Source: Colivivens sp964452915
GTDB taxonomy: Bacteria; Bacteroidota; Bacteroidia; Bacteroidales; Bacteroidaceae
Direction of reading: 5' to 3'
Assembly (NCBI GenBank): GCA_964452915.1
Contig: CAYVNW010000024.1
Location: forward strand, 1 to 47,312
DNA: 47,312 nucleotides
Made by a program: the position numbers and the translations under genes. Each line of letters starts with the position of its first letter. Position 1 is the first letter of the stretch. This document shows positions 24,410 through 32,691 of this stretch, one piece after another. The notes under the pieces were generated by a model. It was given only the letters and a program-made list of their open reading frames with translations. It did no database searches and was not told the DNA's origin.

Positions 24410-25033
24410 ATGGATAAGCATTATTCATCGGAACTGTTTGAAAGAGCTGTGGAAGAGTTTTCCAAGTTGCCCGGGATAGGACGCAAGACTGCCTTGCGCC
24501 TTGTTCTGCACACGTTGCGTCTTGATGTCGGCACGGTTGACGGATTCTGTGAAGCAGTCAGTAGTCTGCGCCACAACGTTCATTATTGTAAGGTATGTCA
24601 TAATATATCGGATAGTGATATATGCCAGATATGTTCTAATTCTTCGAGAGACTCCGGCACAATTTGTGTAGTAGAGAATATACAAGATGTTATGGCTATT
24701 GAGGCCACTACGTTGTACCGTGGCCTTTATCATGTTTTGGGCGGAGTGATTAGCCCTGTAGATGGTATTGGACCATCGGATTTGGAAATACAAAGTTTGG
24801 TTGACAGAGTGGCGAATGGAGGCGTGTCGGAGGTCATTCTCGCTCTAAGTCCAACTATGGAAGGCGACACGACAAATTTTTATATTGCAAGGAAGTTGTC
24901 TCCATACATGAATACAATACGACTCACTGTGTTGGCACGGGGGCTCTCAATCAATGATGAACTACAATATACCGATGAGGTCACTTTGGGACGGTCGATA
25001 ACCGACAGAGTTGATTTCAATGCTAATTTGTAA
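24410..25033 (+). CDS. recR: Recombination mediator RecR
   Basis: A 207-residue protein of normal RecR length. The N-terminal helix-hairpin-helix is at about 15-30 (FSKLPGIGRKTALRL), the four-Cys zinc finger at about 59-74 (CKVCHNISDSDICQIC), the Toprim domain from about 82 (ICVVENIQDVMAIE and the YHVLGG segment), and the closing TARGL-like VLARGLS with YTDEVTLGRSI. RecR with RecO and RecF loads RecA on gapped DNA. It overlaps no neighbour by its best start and heads a recR-membrane protein-GT2 operon, an arrangement common in Bacteroidales. Confidence 0.97.
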   Translation: MDKHYSSELFERAVEEFSKLPGIGRKTALRLVLHTLRLDVGTVDGFCEAVSSLRHNVHYCKVCHNISDSDICQICSNSSRDSGTICVVENIQDVMAIEATTLYRGLYHVLGGVISPVDGIGPSDLEIQSLVDRVANGGVSEVILALSPTMEGDTTNFYIARKLSPYMNTIRLTVLARGLSINDELQYTDEVTLGRSITDRVDFNANL

Positions 25034-25052
25034 TAAGAATGATAGATTGATT

Positions 25053-25565
25053 ATGGATAAGCTGATAAAACGTTTGATGCGTTACTTAATAATTGAGTTC
25101 AGTCTCGTTTGGCTGATTGCAATTCTGACATTTCTATTAGGCGAGGCTGATGTAATTCCTAATGGCATCTTGATAAGAGGTGACCACAAGATGGAATTCT
25201 ATATTAATATTGTAAACATTGCACTTGTGATAGTGTGTGTGCCGTTGGCGTTAAAACTGTTTTCACTGAATACAGAAAAAGGCTTGAGGCGAATGGACAA
25301 GGATGAAGCACTGGGATCATATCATTTGTGGAGTGGTATAAGACTCGGAATGCTTGCCCTGTGTGTTGAGGTGGGGCTCGTGTCGTATTTCCTCCTTATG
25401 GACTCTACCGGGGTCTTTTGTGCATGCATAGCACTCGTGGTCACATTTTTCTGCATTCCATCGCGAGAAAAGATCGACAAGTTCCTTTCTTCAAAAGAGG
25501 ACGAGAAGGTTGAGGAGCTGCCGGATGTTAATGAAAATAGTGGAAGTCAAAGTGATGCGCAGTGA
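25053..25565 (+). CDS. Small polytopic membrane protein
   Basis: A protein of about 170 residues with four hydrophobic segments (near YLIIEFSLVWLIAILTFLLG, INIVNIALVIVCVPLALKLF, LGMLALCVEVGLVSYFLL and GVFCACIALVVTFFCI) and an acidic soluble C-terminus. I know it only as the unnamed membrane protein that often follows recR in Bacteroidales. The start at 25053 was chosen because an ATG at 25011 would overlap recR by 23 nt and puts charged residues ahead of MDKLIKRLMR, which is a good N-in anchor. Confidence 0.75.
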   Translation: MDKLIKRLMRYLIIEFSLVWLIAILTFLLGEADVIPNGILIRGDHKMEFYINIVNIALVIVCVPLALKLFSLNTEKGLRRMDKDEALGSYHLWSGIRLGMLALCVEVGLVSYFLLMDSTGVFCACIALVVTFFCIPSREKIDKFLSSKEDEKVEELPDVNENSGSQSDAQ

Positions 25566-25597
25566 ATAAGATATCAGTTATAAAATATAATGTGTAG

Positions 25598-26755
25598 ATG
25601 AAACTCTCCATTGTCATAGTTAACTATAAAGTCAAGTATTATCTTGCACAATGCATAGATTCGGTGCAGAAAGCGCTTGACGGTATAAATGGGGAGATCG
25701 TAGTTGTTGACAACTACAGTTGTGATGATTCTGTGGCTTATTTGAAACAAATGTACCCGCAAGTACGTTTTATTGAAAACCGTAAGAATCTTGGTTTCGC
25801 CCGTGCAAACAATATAGCTATACGGCAGACTGCTTCGGAATATGTGCTCCTGCTCAATCCTGACACCATTATTAATGAGTCGTTACTCAAAGATTGCATA
25901 GCTTTGCTTGATAGTAACCCACAAATATGTGCTACTGGAGTACGCATGTTAAATCCAGACGGTACGTTTGCGCCAGAGTCACGAAGAGGTGTACCTACGC
26001 CGTTCACTGCGTTCTGCAAGATGTCGGGGCTTAATGATGCTTTCCCAAAAAATATGATCTTTGGACATTATTACATGAAATACTTAGATGAGTATTCTGC
26101 AACACCAATAGAAATTATCTCCGGTGCCTGCATGTTTATTCGTCGGTCGGTGCTTGAAGAATGCGGTCTGCTCGATGAGGACTTCTTTATGTATGGCGAG
26201 GATATAGATCTTTCGTATAGAATGTTGCAGACCGGAGGTATTAATTATTACATACCGTCACGTATAATACACTATAAAGGGGAAAGTTCTCGGAAGAACA
26301 CGTTTAAGTATGTCTATGTGTTCTATGAGGCAATGTATATTTTCTTCCGTAAGCATTATAGCGATTACAGTTGGCTTCTATCTGTGCCTATACGTTCAGC
26401 AATATATTTAAGAGGAGCGGCAGAGTATGTGTCGAGGAAAGTGCGTGGACTGTTTGTGAAACGCAAGGGCATGTTGAGTTATATGCGCAAAAAACGTTTT
26501 TTGCTGAAGGGATCCAACAAGTCAATTGAAACCATGGTGTCAATATGCGAAAAGTATAACTTATTGTATGACCTCAAGGAAAGTCCTGCCTCTACTCCGG
26601 ATTATGTCGTTTATGATACGGACGTATATTCGTATGGTGATATAATGTCTGAAATAGAAACCCTTGGAAAGCGAGATGAAACACGGGTAAACATGGCCAC
26701 ATTTTCCTCTCGCCTCAATTGCATAATAACAGCTCAGTACGTATTCAAAGCTTGA
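25598..26755 (+). CDS. Family 2 glycosyltransferase (rhamnosyltransferase-like)
   Basis: A 385-residue GT2 with the GT-A nucleotide-binding start (MKLSIVIVNYKVKYYLAQCI, then VVVDNYSCDDS), the GFARANNIAI segment, the metal-binding LLNPDT (DxD-like), and the ISGACMFIRRSVLEECGLLD and FMYGEDIDLSYRM acceptor-site motifs. This set is that of the Rfb/WcaA-type rhamnosyl or hexosyl transferases acting on lipid-linked sugars at the inner membrane. The C-terminal 100 residues are basic and probably peripheral to the membrane. Third gene of the recR operon; the spacer to the previous gene is 32 nt. Confidence 0.9.
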   Translation: MKLSIVIVNYKVKYYLAQCIDSVQKALDGINGEIVVVDNYSCDDSVAYLKQMYPQVRFIENRKNLGFARANNIAIRQTASEYVLLLNPDTIINESLLKDCIALLDSNPQICATGVRMLNPDGTFAPESRRGVPTPFTAFCKMSGLNDAFPKNMIFGHYYMKYLDEYSATPIEIISGACMFIRRSVLEECGLLDEDFFMYGEDIDLSYRMLQTGGINYYIPSRIIHYKGESSRKNTFKYVYVFYEAMYIFFRKHYSDYSWLLSVPIRSAIYLRGAAEYVSRKVRGLFVKRKGMLSYMRKKRFLLKGSNKSIETMVSICEKYNLLYDLKESPASTPDYVVYDTDVYSYGDIMSEIETLGKRDETRVNMATFSSRLNCIITAQYVFKA

Positions 26756-26881
26756 TGACTTATGACTTTGTCATATTTTCATAAGGTTAATAAGTGTGTT
26801 CTTTTTGTTGGTGTTGGCGATAACAATGCTTGATGTTAGTCAATAAAACATGTGTTTTTCGTAAAAATAGGACCTTGAACG

Positions 26882-26912
26882 CTTGCGGTCAAGGAAAGTT
26901 GCCGTACCTTTG
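26882..26912 (+). promoter_or_regulatory. Promoter of a small transcription unit
   Basis: CTTG (26882-26885) and TACCTTTG (26905-26912) are 19 nt apart, followed by GCAG. Transcription would start near 26918 and run through a 25-codon frame to the terminator at 27221, an RNA of about 330 nt. In 26756-26881 I see only a weak 6-bp hairpin with TTTTC at 26761-26779, which may end the recR operon. Confidence 0.6.
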
Positions 26913-27100
26913 CAGCGTCAAAAAGAAATCAAGATGTGCGTCGGCACGAGACAGGCAGGTGAATGTCTGTAATGAAGTTCGATGTAACGGGTTGAGTGAA
27001 ATGCAAAATGATAAACAGGCGGTAAGTACAACAATTAGCAATTGAAAAATGGAGAAGCGTCTCCAGTAGTAATTAACACAAAAGGTAAAAAGATTGAACT

Positions 27101-27178
27101 ATGGAAACAATAGTATTTATCATGTTGGCTATAATGATTTTAGCCCTTATTATCAGCAATATTTCAGCATTGAAATAA
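27101..27178 (+). CDS. 25-residue single-pass membrane peptide (candidate)
   Basis: ATG at 27101 opens a 25-codon frame starting METIVFIMLAIMILALIISN and ending ISALK. It is almost wholly one hydrophobic helix with an acidic N-terminus and a Lys at the end. AAAGGTAAAAAG lies 10-20 nt upstream as a possible ribosome site. It is flanked by its own promoter and terminator and by no other gene. Small membrane peptides of this kind include type I toxins and subunits or regulators of membrane enzymes. I recognise no family, and the transcript could also be a non-coding RNA with a hairpin at 27049-27062. Confidence 0.5.
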   Translation: METIVFIMLAIMILALIISNISALK

Positions 27179-27220
27179 TGCTTTTTAAAAGAAACGAACT
27201 TAAATAACATATTTTAGAAG

Positions 27221-27248
27221 GCGTTCCGTTTGACGGAACGCTTTTTTT
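27221..27248 (+). terminator. Rho-independent terminator of the small unit
   Basis: A perfect 9-bp GC-rich stem (27221-27229 with 27233-27241), a 3-nt loop and seven T. Textbook form. Confidence 0.92.
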
Positions 27249-27341
27249 ATTAAATTTGTGCGCTGAATTGTCTGTGTGTGAGAAATAAGTAGCGTGGAGA
27301 AAATGGCAAGGATGCAACGAGTATGATAATTTCCCTTATCT

Positions 27342-29864
27342 ATGAATAGATACGTAATATTGATAGTGACGCTTTTAGCGTGCAATAACCTGTTGGCGTC
27401 GGCACAACGGACTGTAATGGTATTGGATAAAGGATGGAGGTTCGTGCGTGGCGACAATCCTGAGTTTGCTGAAACTGAATTTGATGATTCAGACTGGGAG
27501 AAAGTATCAGTCCCTCATGACTGGGCTATAAATGGCCCGTTTGATAGTGGAAACGACCTTCAAGTGGTTGCCATACAACAGAATGGCGAGAAAAAAGCTA
27601 CAGAGCATACAGGACGTACCGGCAGTTTGCCATGGGTGGGTACAGGCTGGTACAGGCTGCAATTTAATGTGAAAAAAGATTGTAAACGTGCTATCCTCAA
27701 TTTTGACGGAGCGATGGCTGAACCCGAAGTATATGTGAATGGGAAGAAGGCTGGTGAATGGAAATACGGCTATAGTGCGTTCAATGTAGACATTACACCT
27801 TATATTAATAAAGAGTCTGATGATAATTTGCTGGCGGTGCGTTTGCAGAATCTGCCGGAAAGCAGCCGTTGGTATCCCGGTGCCGGTATATATCGTCCTG
27901 TATCACTGGTTCAAACGGGAGAAACGGCGATTGATGTCTGGGGAATTAATTTTGTTACAGACAGTATAGTGGCAGATGAGACACATGTTACAGTTGAGGC
28001 GCGCCTTGTAGGTTATGAAGGCCGGACGATTGCAGTTGGGTTTGACTTGAAACCACGGCCTGTACTTAGCCGGTCGGTTGCCGCAGTTGAGCAGCGTGAG
28101 GTAAAAATTGATGACGGTGGAGTCGCTAAAGTATCGATGGTGGTGTCTAAGCCAGATTTATGGTCGCCTGAGAATCCTGCTCTGTATGACCTTGTGGTGC
28201 GTGTATACGAAGTGCAAGCCGACGGGCAGTATACATTGCTCGATGAGGAAACCAGGCGTGTGGGCATACGGACACTGTCGGTTACACGCGAGCACGGATT
28301 CCAACTTAATGGTGTCAGCAGGAAAATAAAAGGAGTGTGTCTGCATCACGACTTAGGAATGCTGGGAGCTGCGGTCAACAAGGCGGCTTTAATAAGGCAG
28401 ATAAAGTTGCTCAAGACAATGGGATGTGATGCCATTCGAACCTCGCACAACGTGCCGTCGCAGATGCAGATGGACTTGTGCGACTCGCTGGGCATGATGG
28501 TTATGGCTGAATCATTCGACATGTGGAAATATCCTAAATGCAAGAATGGCTACTGTTTGTTCTATGACGATTGGTGGGAGCGTGATTTGGCTAACTTGGT
28601 CATGGCAAACAGAATACATCCGTCGGTTGTCATGTGGAGTATCGGTAATGAAATACCTGAGCAAAGTAGTAGAGGAGGAACTGCAATGTTAGTTAAGATG
28701 CAAAATCTGGTTCATAAACTCGACAGTACGCGTCTGTGTACGACCGGTATGGACCGAATAGACAATGCTATGCAAGTTGGTTTTGCCGACTCTATAGATA
28801 TTCCCGGATTGAACTACAGGACACAGAAATACAAAATAGCATACAACAGGTTGCACCAGGGGTTTATCTTGGGAAGTGAGACTGCTTCAACAGTCAGCAG
28901 CCGTGGCATATATAAATTCCCCGTTGTCCGTGCCGATGGTAAGGCGTATGATGACGGACAATGCAGCAGTTACGATATGGAAGCATGTTGGTGGAGCAAT
29001 ATTCCGGAGGATGATTGGGTATTGCAAGATGATTTTCCATGGGTTATTGGTGAATTTGTGTGGACCGGCTTCGATTATTTGGGAGAACCTACTCCTTATG
29101 ATGCTTATCCTACTGCACGTAGCAGCTATTTCGGTATTTTCGACCTGGCCGGTCTGCCAAAAGACCGCTATTGGCTGTATCGCAGCAGATGGAACACGCA
29201 GAATGAAACCATACATTTATTGCCTCATTGGACATGGACCGGACGTGAAGGAGAGTTGACGCCTGTGTATTGCTATACGAATTATCCTTCCGCTGAATTG
29301 TTTGTGAATGGCAAAAGCTATGGACGCAAGTCAAAAAACAATGATGTGAAGATTGGCAAAGGACGTACTACAGATGTTGGCGATTCGTTGATAGACAGGT
29401 ACAGAATACGTTGGAATGATGTTAAGTACGAGTCTGGCGAGATTCGTGTTGTTGTATATGATGCTAATGGTATACGTCGAGGTGAGACGGTGCAGCGTAC
29501 TGCTGGAGCTCCAGACCATCTTGTAGTCGCTCTTCAGGCACTTGAAGAATATAATGACCATGCTGTATTGTCAGCTGATGACGCAGACATGGCATTCTTT
29601 GTGGTCAGTGTAGTTGATAAGGATGGAAATCTGTGTCCAAATGCGGCCAACCGTATCAATGTGGAAGTCAAAGGTGCAGCCGACTTCAAGGGTATATGCA
29701 ATGGCGACGCAACATCGTTCGAAGTGTTTACGCAACCTACGATGAAAGCTTTTGGCGGACAATTGGTCGTAGGAGTTATATCCAACGGCAAGAAAGGTAA
29801 GGTGCGTGTTAATGTGAGCTCAGAAGGGCTGAAATCTGCATCTGCTACAATTAAGGCTTTGTAG
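27342..29864 (+). CDS. Exported GH2 beta-galactosidase-like enzyme
   Basis: An 840-residue enzyme with a signal peptide (cleavage near LASA-Q). The N-terminal GH2 sugar-binding domain (about 25-190: VPHDWAINGPF, GTGWYRLQF, FDGAMAEPEVYVNG) is followed by an immunoglobulin-like domain (about 195-310) and the TIM barrel (about 318-610). The acid/base Glu437 lies in WSIGNEIPEQ and the probable nucleophile Glu513 in ILGSETASTVSSRG. The barrel closes with WVIGEFVWTGFDYLGEP, and two C-terminal domains follow (DUF4982-like and Ig-like, about 640-840). It hydrolyses terminal beta-galactosides in the periplasm. It stands alone, without a SusCD pair beside it. Anomer and sugar are inferred from the family. 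Confidence 0.93.
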   Translation: MNRYVILIVTLLACNNLLASAQRTVMVLDKGWRFVRGDNPEFAETEFDDSDWEKVSVPHDWAINGPFDSGNDLQVVAIQQNGEKKATEHTGRTGSLPWVGTGWYRLQFNVKKDCKRAILNFDGAMAEPEVYVNGKKAGEWKYGYSAFNVDITPYINKESDDNLLAVRLQNLPESSRWYPGAGIYRPVSLVQTGETAIDVWGINFVTDSIVADETHVTVEARLVGYEGRTIAVGFDLKPRPVLSRSVAAVEQREVKIDDGGVAKVSMVVSKPDLWSPENPALYDLVVRVYEVQADGQYTLLDEETRRVGIRTLSVTREHGFQLNGVSRKIKGVCLHHDLGMLGAAVNKAALIRQIKLLKTMGCDAIRTSHNVPSQMQMDLCDSLGMMVMAESFDMWKYPKCKNGYCLFYDDWWERDLANLVMANRIHPSVVMWSIGNEIPEQSSRGGTAMLVKMQNLVHKLDSTRLCTTGMDRIDNAMQVGFADSIDIPGLNYRTQKYKIAYNRLHQGFILGSETASTVSSRGIYKFPVVRADGKAYDDGQCSSYDMEACWWSNIPEDDWVLQDDFPWVIGEFVWTGFDYLGEPTPYDAYPTARSSYFGIFDLAGLPKDRYWLYRSRWNTQNETIHLLPHWTWTGREGELTPVYCYTNYPSAELFVNGKSYGRKSKNNDVKIGKGRTTDVGDSLIDRYRIRWNDVKYESGEIRVVVYDANGIRRGETVQRTAGAPDHLVVALQALEEYNDHAVLSADDADMAFFVVSVVDKDGNLCPNAANRINVEVKGAADFKGICNGDATSFEVFTQPTMKAFGGQLVVGVISNGKKGKVRVNVSSEGLKSASATIKAL

Positions 29865-29960
29865 ATGGTTGGTGTGCAATGTGTAAACCTATATATTGAT
29901 ACATAGTAATGTATGTATAAAAAAAGTGGAACATTCGTGCCGCATGTGAAAAATAATTCG

Positions 29961-29968
29961 TAACTTTG
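29961..29968 (+). promoter_or_regulatory. -7 element of the rplU-rpmA operon
   Basis: TAACTTTG followed by GCAG, about 100 nt before rplU. The leader between them is long enough for control, but I see no clear structure. Confidence 0.55.
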
Positions 29969-30070
29969 CAGCCGATATGCCGTTGGGAGCTACATAAGTG
30001 ACAGAGGAATTGTAATGTTCTTTCATGCCCGCCCCACGGTCCGATTAATTTTAATTTTTAAGTTATCAAG

Positions 30071-30388
30071 ATGTACGTAATCGTTGAAATTAATGGTCAG
30101 CAGTTTAAGGCGGAAGAAGGCAAGAAGCTTTTCGTTCACCATATTCAGAATGCTGAGGCTCAACAGACTGTTGAGTTTGAGAAAGTGCTGCTCGTTGACA
30201 AAGAAGGCACAATAACTGTTGGTACTCCGACTGTGGAAGGAGCCAAGGTTGTTTGTGAAGTTGTAACTCCTCTCGTAAAGGGCGACAAGGTGTTGGTATT
30301 CCACAAACGCCGCCGTAAGGGATACAAAAAGTTGCGCGGTCATCGTCAGCAATTTACAGAATTGACAATCAAGAGTGTTGTCGCTTAG
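30071..30388 (+). CDS. rplU: 50S ribosomal protein L21
   Basis: 105 residues, normal for bL21. It starts MYVIVEINGQQFKAEEGKKL and carries the late basic motif RRRKGYKKLRGHRQQFTELTI that contacts 23S rRNA. It is followed after 30 nt by rpmA, the universal bacterial pairing. Confidence 0.98.
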   Translation: MYVIVEINGQQFKAEEGKKLFVHHIQNAEAQQTVEFEKVLLVDKEGTITVGTPTVEGAKVVCEVVTPLVKGDKVLVFHKRRRKGYKKLRGHRQQFTELTIKSVVA

Positions 30389-30418
30389 TGTTTAACCCTT
30401 AAAAACAGTAACAGTAAC

Positions 30419-30685
30419 ATGGCACATAAGAAAGGTGTAGGTAGTTCAAAGAACGGCCGTGAGTCACACAGCAAACGACTCGGTGTTAAATTGTTTGGTG
30501 GTGAATTTGCCAAAGCTGGTAACGTCTTGGTTCGTCAGCGTGGCAACAAACACTTCCCTGGTAAGAACGTAGGTCAGGGTAAGGATGATACTCTCTATGC
30601 ACTTGTAGACGGATATGTTTCGTTCAAACGTGGATTCAAAGACCGTTCGTTCGTATCTGTTATCCCTCCAGTTGCAGAGTCTTAA
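30419..30685 (+). CDS. rpmA: 50S ribosomal protein L27
   Basis: 88 residues, normal for bL27. It begins MAHKKGVGSSKNGRESHSKR, the flexible N-terminus that reaches the peptidyl-transferase centre, followed by GNVLVRQRGNKHFPGKNVG. The N-terminus starts directly, without the cleaved extension found in Firmicutes. Confidence 0.98.
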   Translation: MAHKKGVGSSKNGRESHSKRLGVKLFGGEFAKAGNVLVRQRGNKHFPGKNVGQGKDDTLYALVDGYVSFKRGFKDRSFVSVIPPVAES

Positions 30686-30706
30686 TCCGACTTTTGGTTC
30701 AAAGGT

Positions 30707-30746
30707 AAAAAGAGGTTGTGTCATAAACGATGCATCCTCTTTTTTT
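30707..30746 (+). terminator. Rho-independent terminator after rpmA
   Basis: A 9-bp stem of AAAAAGAGG with CCTCTTTTT, continued inward by wobble pairs, with a T run. It is A-rich on the 5' side, so it may also act in the reverse direction. Confidence 0.8.
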
Positions 30747-30894
30747 GAATAGTATTCTCATTGTTGTAGCTATTCACGCGCTATGCTTGGGATGACGTGG
30801 GGTATAGCGACACCTTATTATATATACGTGCGCGCGAGGGAATGTGTTGTTTTCTGCGGAGCTTACGTCGGGATAGCATGAGATGAAATAGTAG

Positions 30895-30958
30895 TGCAAG
30901 TCAGATGAGCAGAGCTAAGCTTGCTTAAGCTATGCCATGACGCTGCCTGCTATCTGCG
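30895..30958. repeat. Dispersed 64-nt intergenic repeat, copy 2
   Basis: 59 of 64 bases equal the segment at 20769-20832. It is followed by a local inverted repeat GCTAT...ATAGC. The spacer 30747-31343 also holds a 7-bp hairpin (31084-31102), three close GAACGG units (about 31110-31136) and the partial repeat at 31163-31176. I find no gene there. Confidence 0.85.
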
Positions 30959-31343
30959 TAAGCAAATAGCGTTAGGGTATTGACGAACTGTATCCTAATC
31001 GTTAACAGTTGATTATCAAGATGTTCTATGCTTGGGTATTCATAGGTGCTAAGGATGGGCATTCTAAGACTATAAGAATGGGCAAGCACAGATTTTGTGC
31101 TTGAGAGTGAACGGATTGTGAACGGTTATGAACGGATTTGGAACCCACACATTCCGTGCCAACTATCTGCGTAAGCGCATCTTTACACCAAGTAGTGTAC
31201 AGCTTATTCTCCCAAAAACCGCTCTTGCCGTAATGGTCTGTGGATTCTTTGGACTACCACTTTTCTATGAATTCGTTGAACTCACGTAATTTACAAGCAT
31301 GAAATGTAGGCAGGGTTGAGTATGCTTCTTCACAAACGGGTAT

Positions 31344-31371
31344 AAAAAAGGCACACGTATTTGTGCGCCTT
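31344..31371 (-). terminator. Terminator of the ferredoxin gene
   Basis: On the minus strand a 9-bp stem (31371-31363 with 31356-31348, one G-T pair) is followed by six T. It starts 72 nt after the ferredoxin stop codon. Confidence 0.8.
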
Positions 31372-31442
31372 CTACTGTTGTTTTGTTGTTTAGGAATGTG
31401 GCTGTCAGTCACTGATTAATTATTTGCTTTGCAGAATAATTA

Positions 31443-31613
31443 TTACCCTAAACTGATTGCACCTGCAGGACATGCGTCTGCACATGTTCCACATTCAACA
31501 CATGAATCTGGATCTATTACATATTTGCTGTCGCCTTCAGAAATAGCCTCTGAAGGACATTCACCTGCGCATGTTCCACACATAACGCAATCATCTGAAA
31601 TTACATAAGCCAT
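31443..31613 (-). CDS. 2[4Fe-4S] ferredoxin
   Basis: A 56-residue protein with two complete cluster motifs, CVMCGTCAGECP (about residues 9-20) and CVECGTCADACP (about 38-49), each CxxCxxCxxxCP. The length and the repeated halves are those of clostridial-type bacterial ferredoxins. It carries electrons at low potential in the cytoplasm, for example for pyruvate:ferredoxin oxidoreductase, hydrogenase or Rnf in an anaerobe. It has its own promoter and terminator and is divergent from proC. Confidence 0.95.
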   Translation of the reverse strand: MAYVISDDCVMCGTCAGECPSEAISEGDSKYVIDPDSCVECGTCADACPAGAISLG

Positions 31614-31665
31614 ACAATGATTTTTTAAATAAATATATCTATAATTTGTACACTGAATTATGTTG

Positions 31666-31673
31666 CAAAGGTA
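31666..31673 (-). promoter_or_regulatory. -7 element of the ferredoxin gene
   Basis: TACCTTTG on the minus strand followed by GCAAC, 53 nt before the start codon. The -33 partner is unclear. Confidence 0.5.
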
Positions 31674-31747
31674 ATAAATATTTCATTAATCATGGATGCA
31701 AACTATAGTTTTTTTTGAAAAAGTTTCTCGTTTCATTTGAATTGGCG

Positions 31748-31755
31748 TATCTTTG
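31748..31755 (+). promoter_or_regulatory. -7 element of the proC-pta-ackA operon
   Basis: TATCTTTG, with a T-rich TTTC element about 20 nt upstream. The leader to proC is about 115 nt. Confidence 0.5.
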
Positions 31756-31878
31756 TATGTTAGTAATAGTGTAAGCCGAGAGTATCGTCAAGCCCTTGCT
31801 TGGGGTATTCTGAGGCAAGACTGTTATTCGCAGAGCAAAAGAATTAAGCTATATGTTCGAATTAAATCAAAAAACAAT

Positions 31879-32673
31879 ATGAATATAACAATTATCGGAG
31901 CCGGCAGTATCGGTGGTGCATTGGCACGTGGCTGGAGCAAGAATGAAAATGACGAGATAAAGCTGACTGTGTCGGGCGTACATTGGGAGAAACTTAATAA
32001 GATAAAGACAGATTGTCCAAAGGTGGAAACAATAGTAGGTGATGCAGAGGCAGTTAAGAACGCTGATATTATTATTATTGCTGTAAAACCATGGCAGGTT
32101 GAGACTGTGATAGCTGACATTAAACCCAATTTGGCTGCATCGCAGATACTCATATCGTTAGCAGCCGGTGTCACGCTGGAGGATATAAAGGCATTACTTT
32201 ATAAACATCAGTGCCAGATTCCGTCTCTCTTTTATGTAATCCCGAATATTGCCGCTGAATTCTGTGAAAGTATGACATTCATTTGTCCTTCAGACGATGT
32301 GGCGAAAGACATACAGGAACGGGTTGAAACCCTCTTCAAGATGGTTGGTGATACATTCTGCTGCGCAGAGAAAATGGTAGCCCCAGGCATGCTAATGGCT
32401 TCGTGTGGCATTGCATATGTAATGCGATTCTTGCGTGTGCAAACAGAAGCGGGTGTTGAGATGGGATTCTATCCGAACGACGCACTGAAGATAGCCATTC
32501 AGACAATGAAGGGAGCATCGGAGTTGCTGCATAAGACAGGTGAGCATCCTGAACAGGCAATCGACCGTGTGACCACTCCTGGTGGTTATACCATCAAAGG
32601 ATTGAATGAGATGGACCATGCAGGATTCAATTCTGCTGTCATACGTGTGTTCAAAACAGGCTATGAAGAATAA
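31879..32673 (+). CDS. proC: Pyrroline-5-carboxylate reductase
   Basis: A 264-residue protein with a Rossmann dinucleotide site (ITIIGAGSIGGALARGW, residues 3-19), the IIIIAVKPWQVE strand, ISLAAGVTLEDI, VIPNIAAEF in place of the usual RxMPN(T/I)P, and the C-terminal catalytic/dimer region MKGASELL and TTPGGYTIKGL, the ProC signature. It reduces P5C to proline with NAD(P)H. The start at 31879 was chosen because an ATG at 31753 precedes the Rossmann start by 42 residues and lies on the promoter. The gene is followed after 18 nt by pta. Confidence 0.93.
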   Translation: MNITIIGAGSIGGALARGWSKNENDEIKLTVSGVHWEKLNKIKTDCPKVETIVGDAEAVKNADIIIIAVKPWQVETVIADIKPNLAASQILISLAAGVTLEDIKALLYKHQCQIPSLFYVIPNIAAEFCESMTFICPSDDVAKDIQERVETLFKMVGDTFCCAEKMVAPGMLMASCGIAYVMRFLRVQTEAGVEMGFYPNDALKIAIQTMKGASELLHKTGEHPEQAIDRVTTPGGYTIKGLNEMDHAGFNSAVIRVFKTGYEE

Positions 32674-32691
32674 TTATAAATACATATCAAA

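Noticed and set aside
26830..27045. 71-codon ORF before the membrane peptide
   Set aside because: It starts upstream of the promoter at 26882-26912, so the transcript would lack its start codon. Composition is not protein-like.
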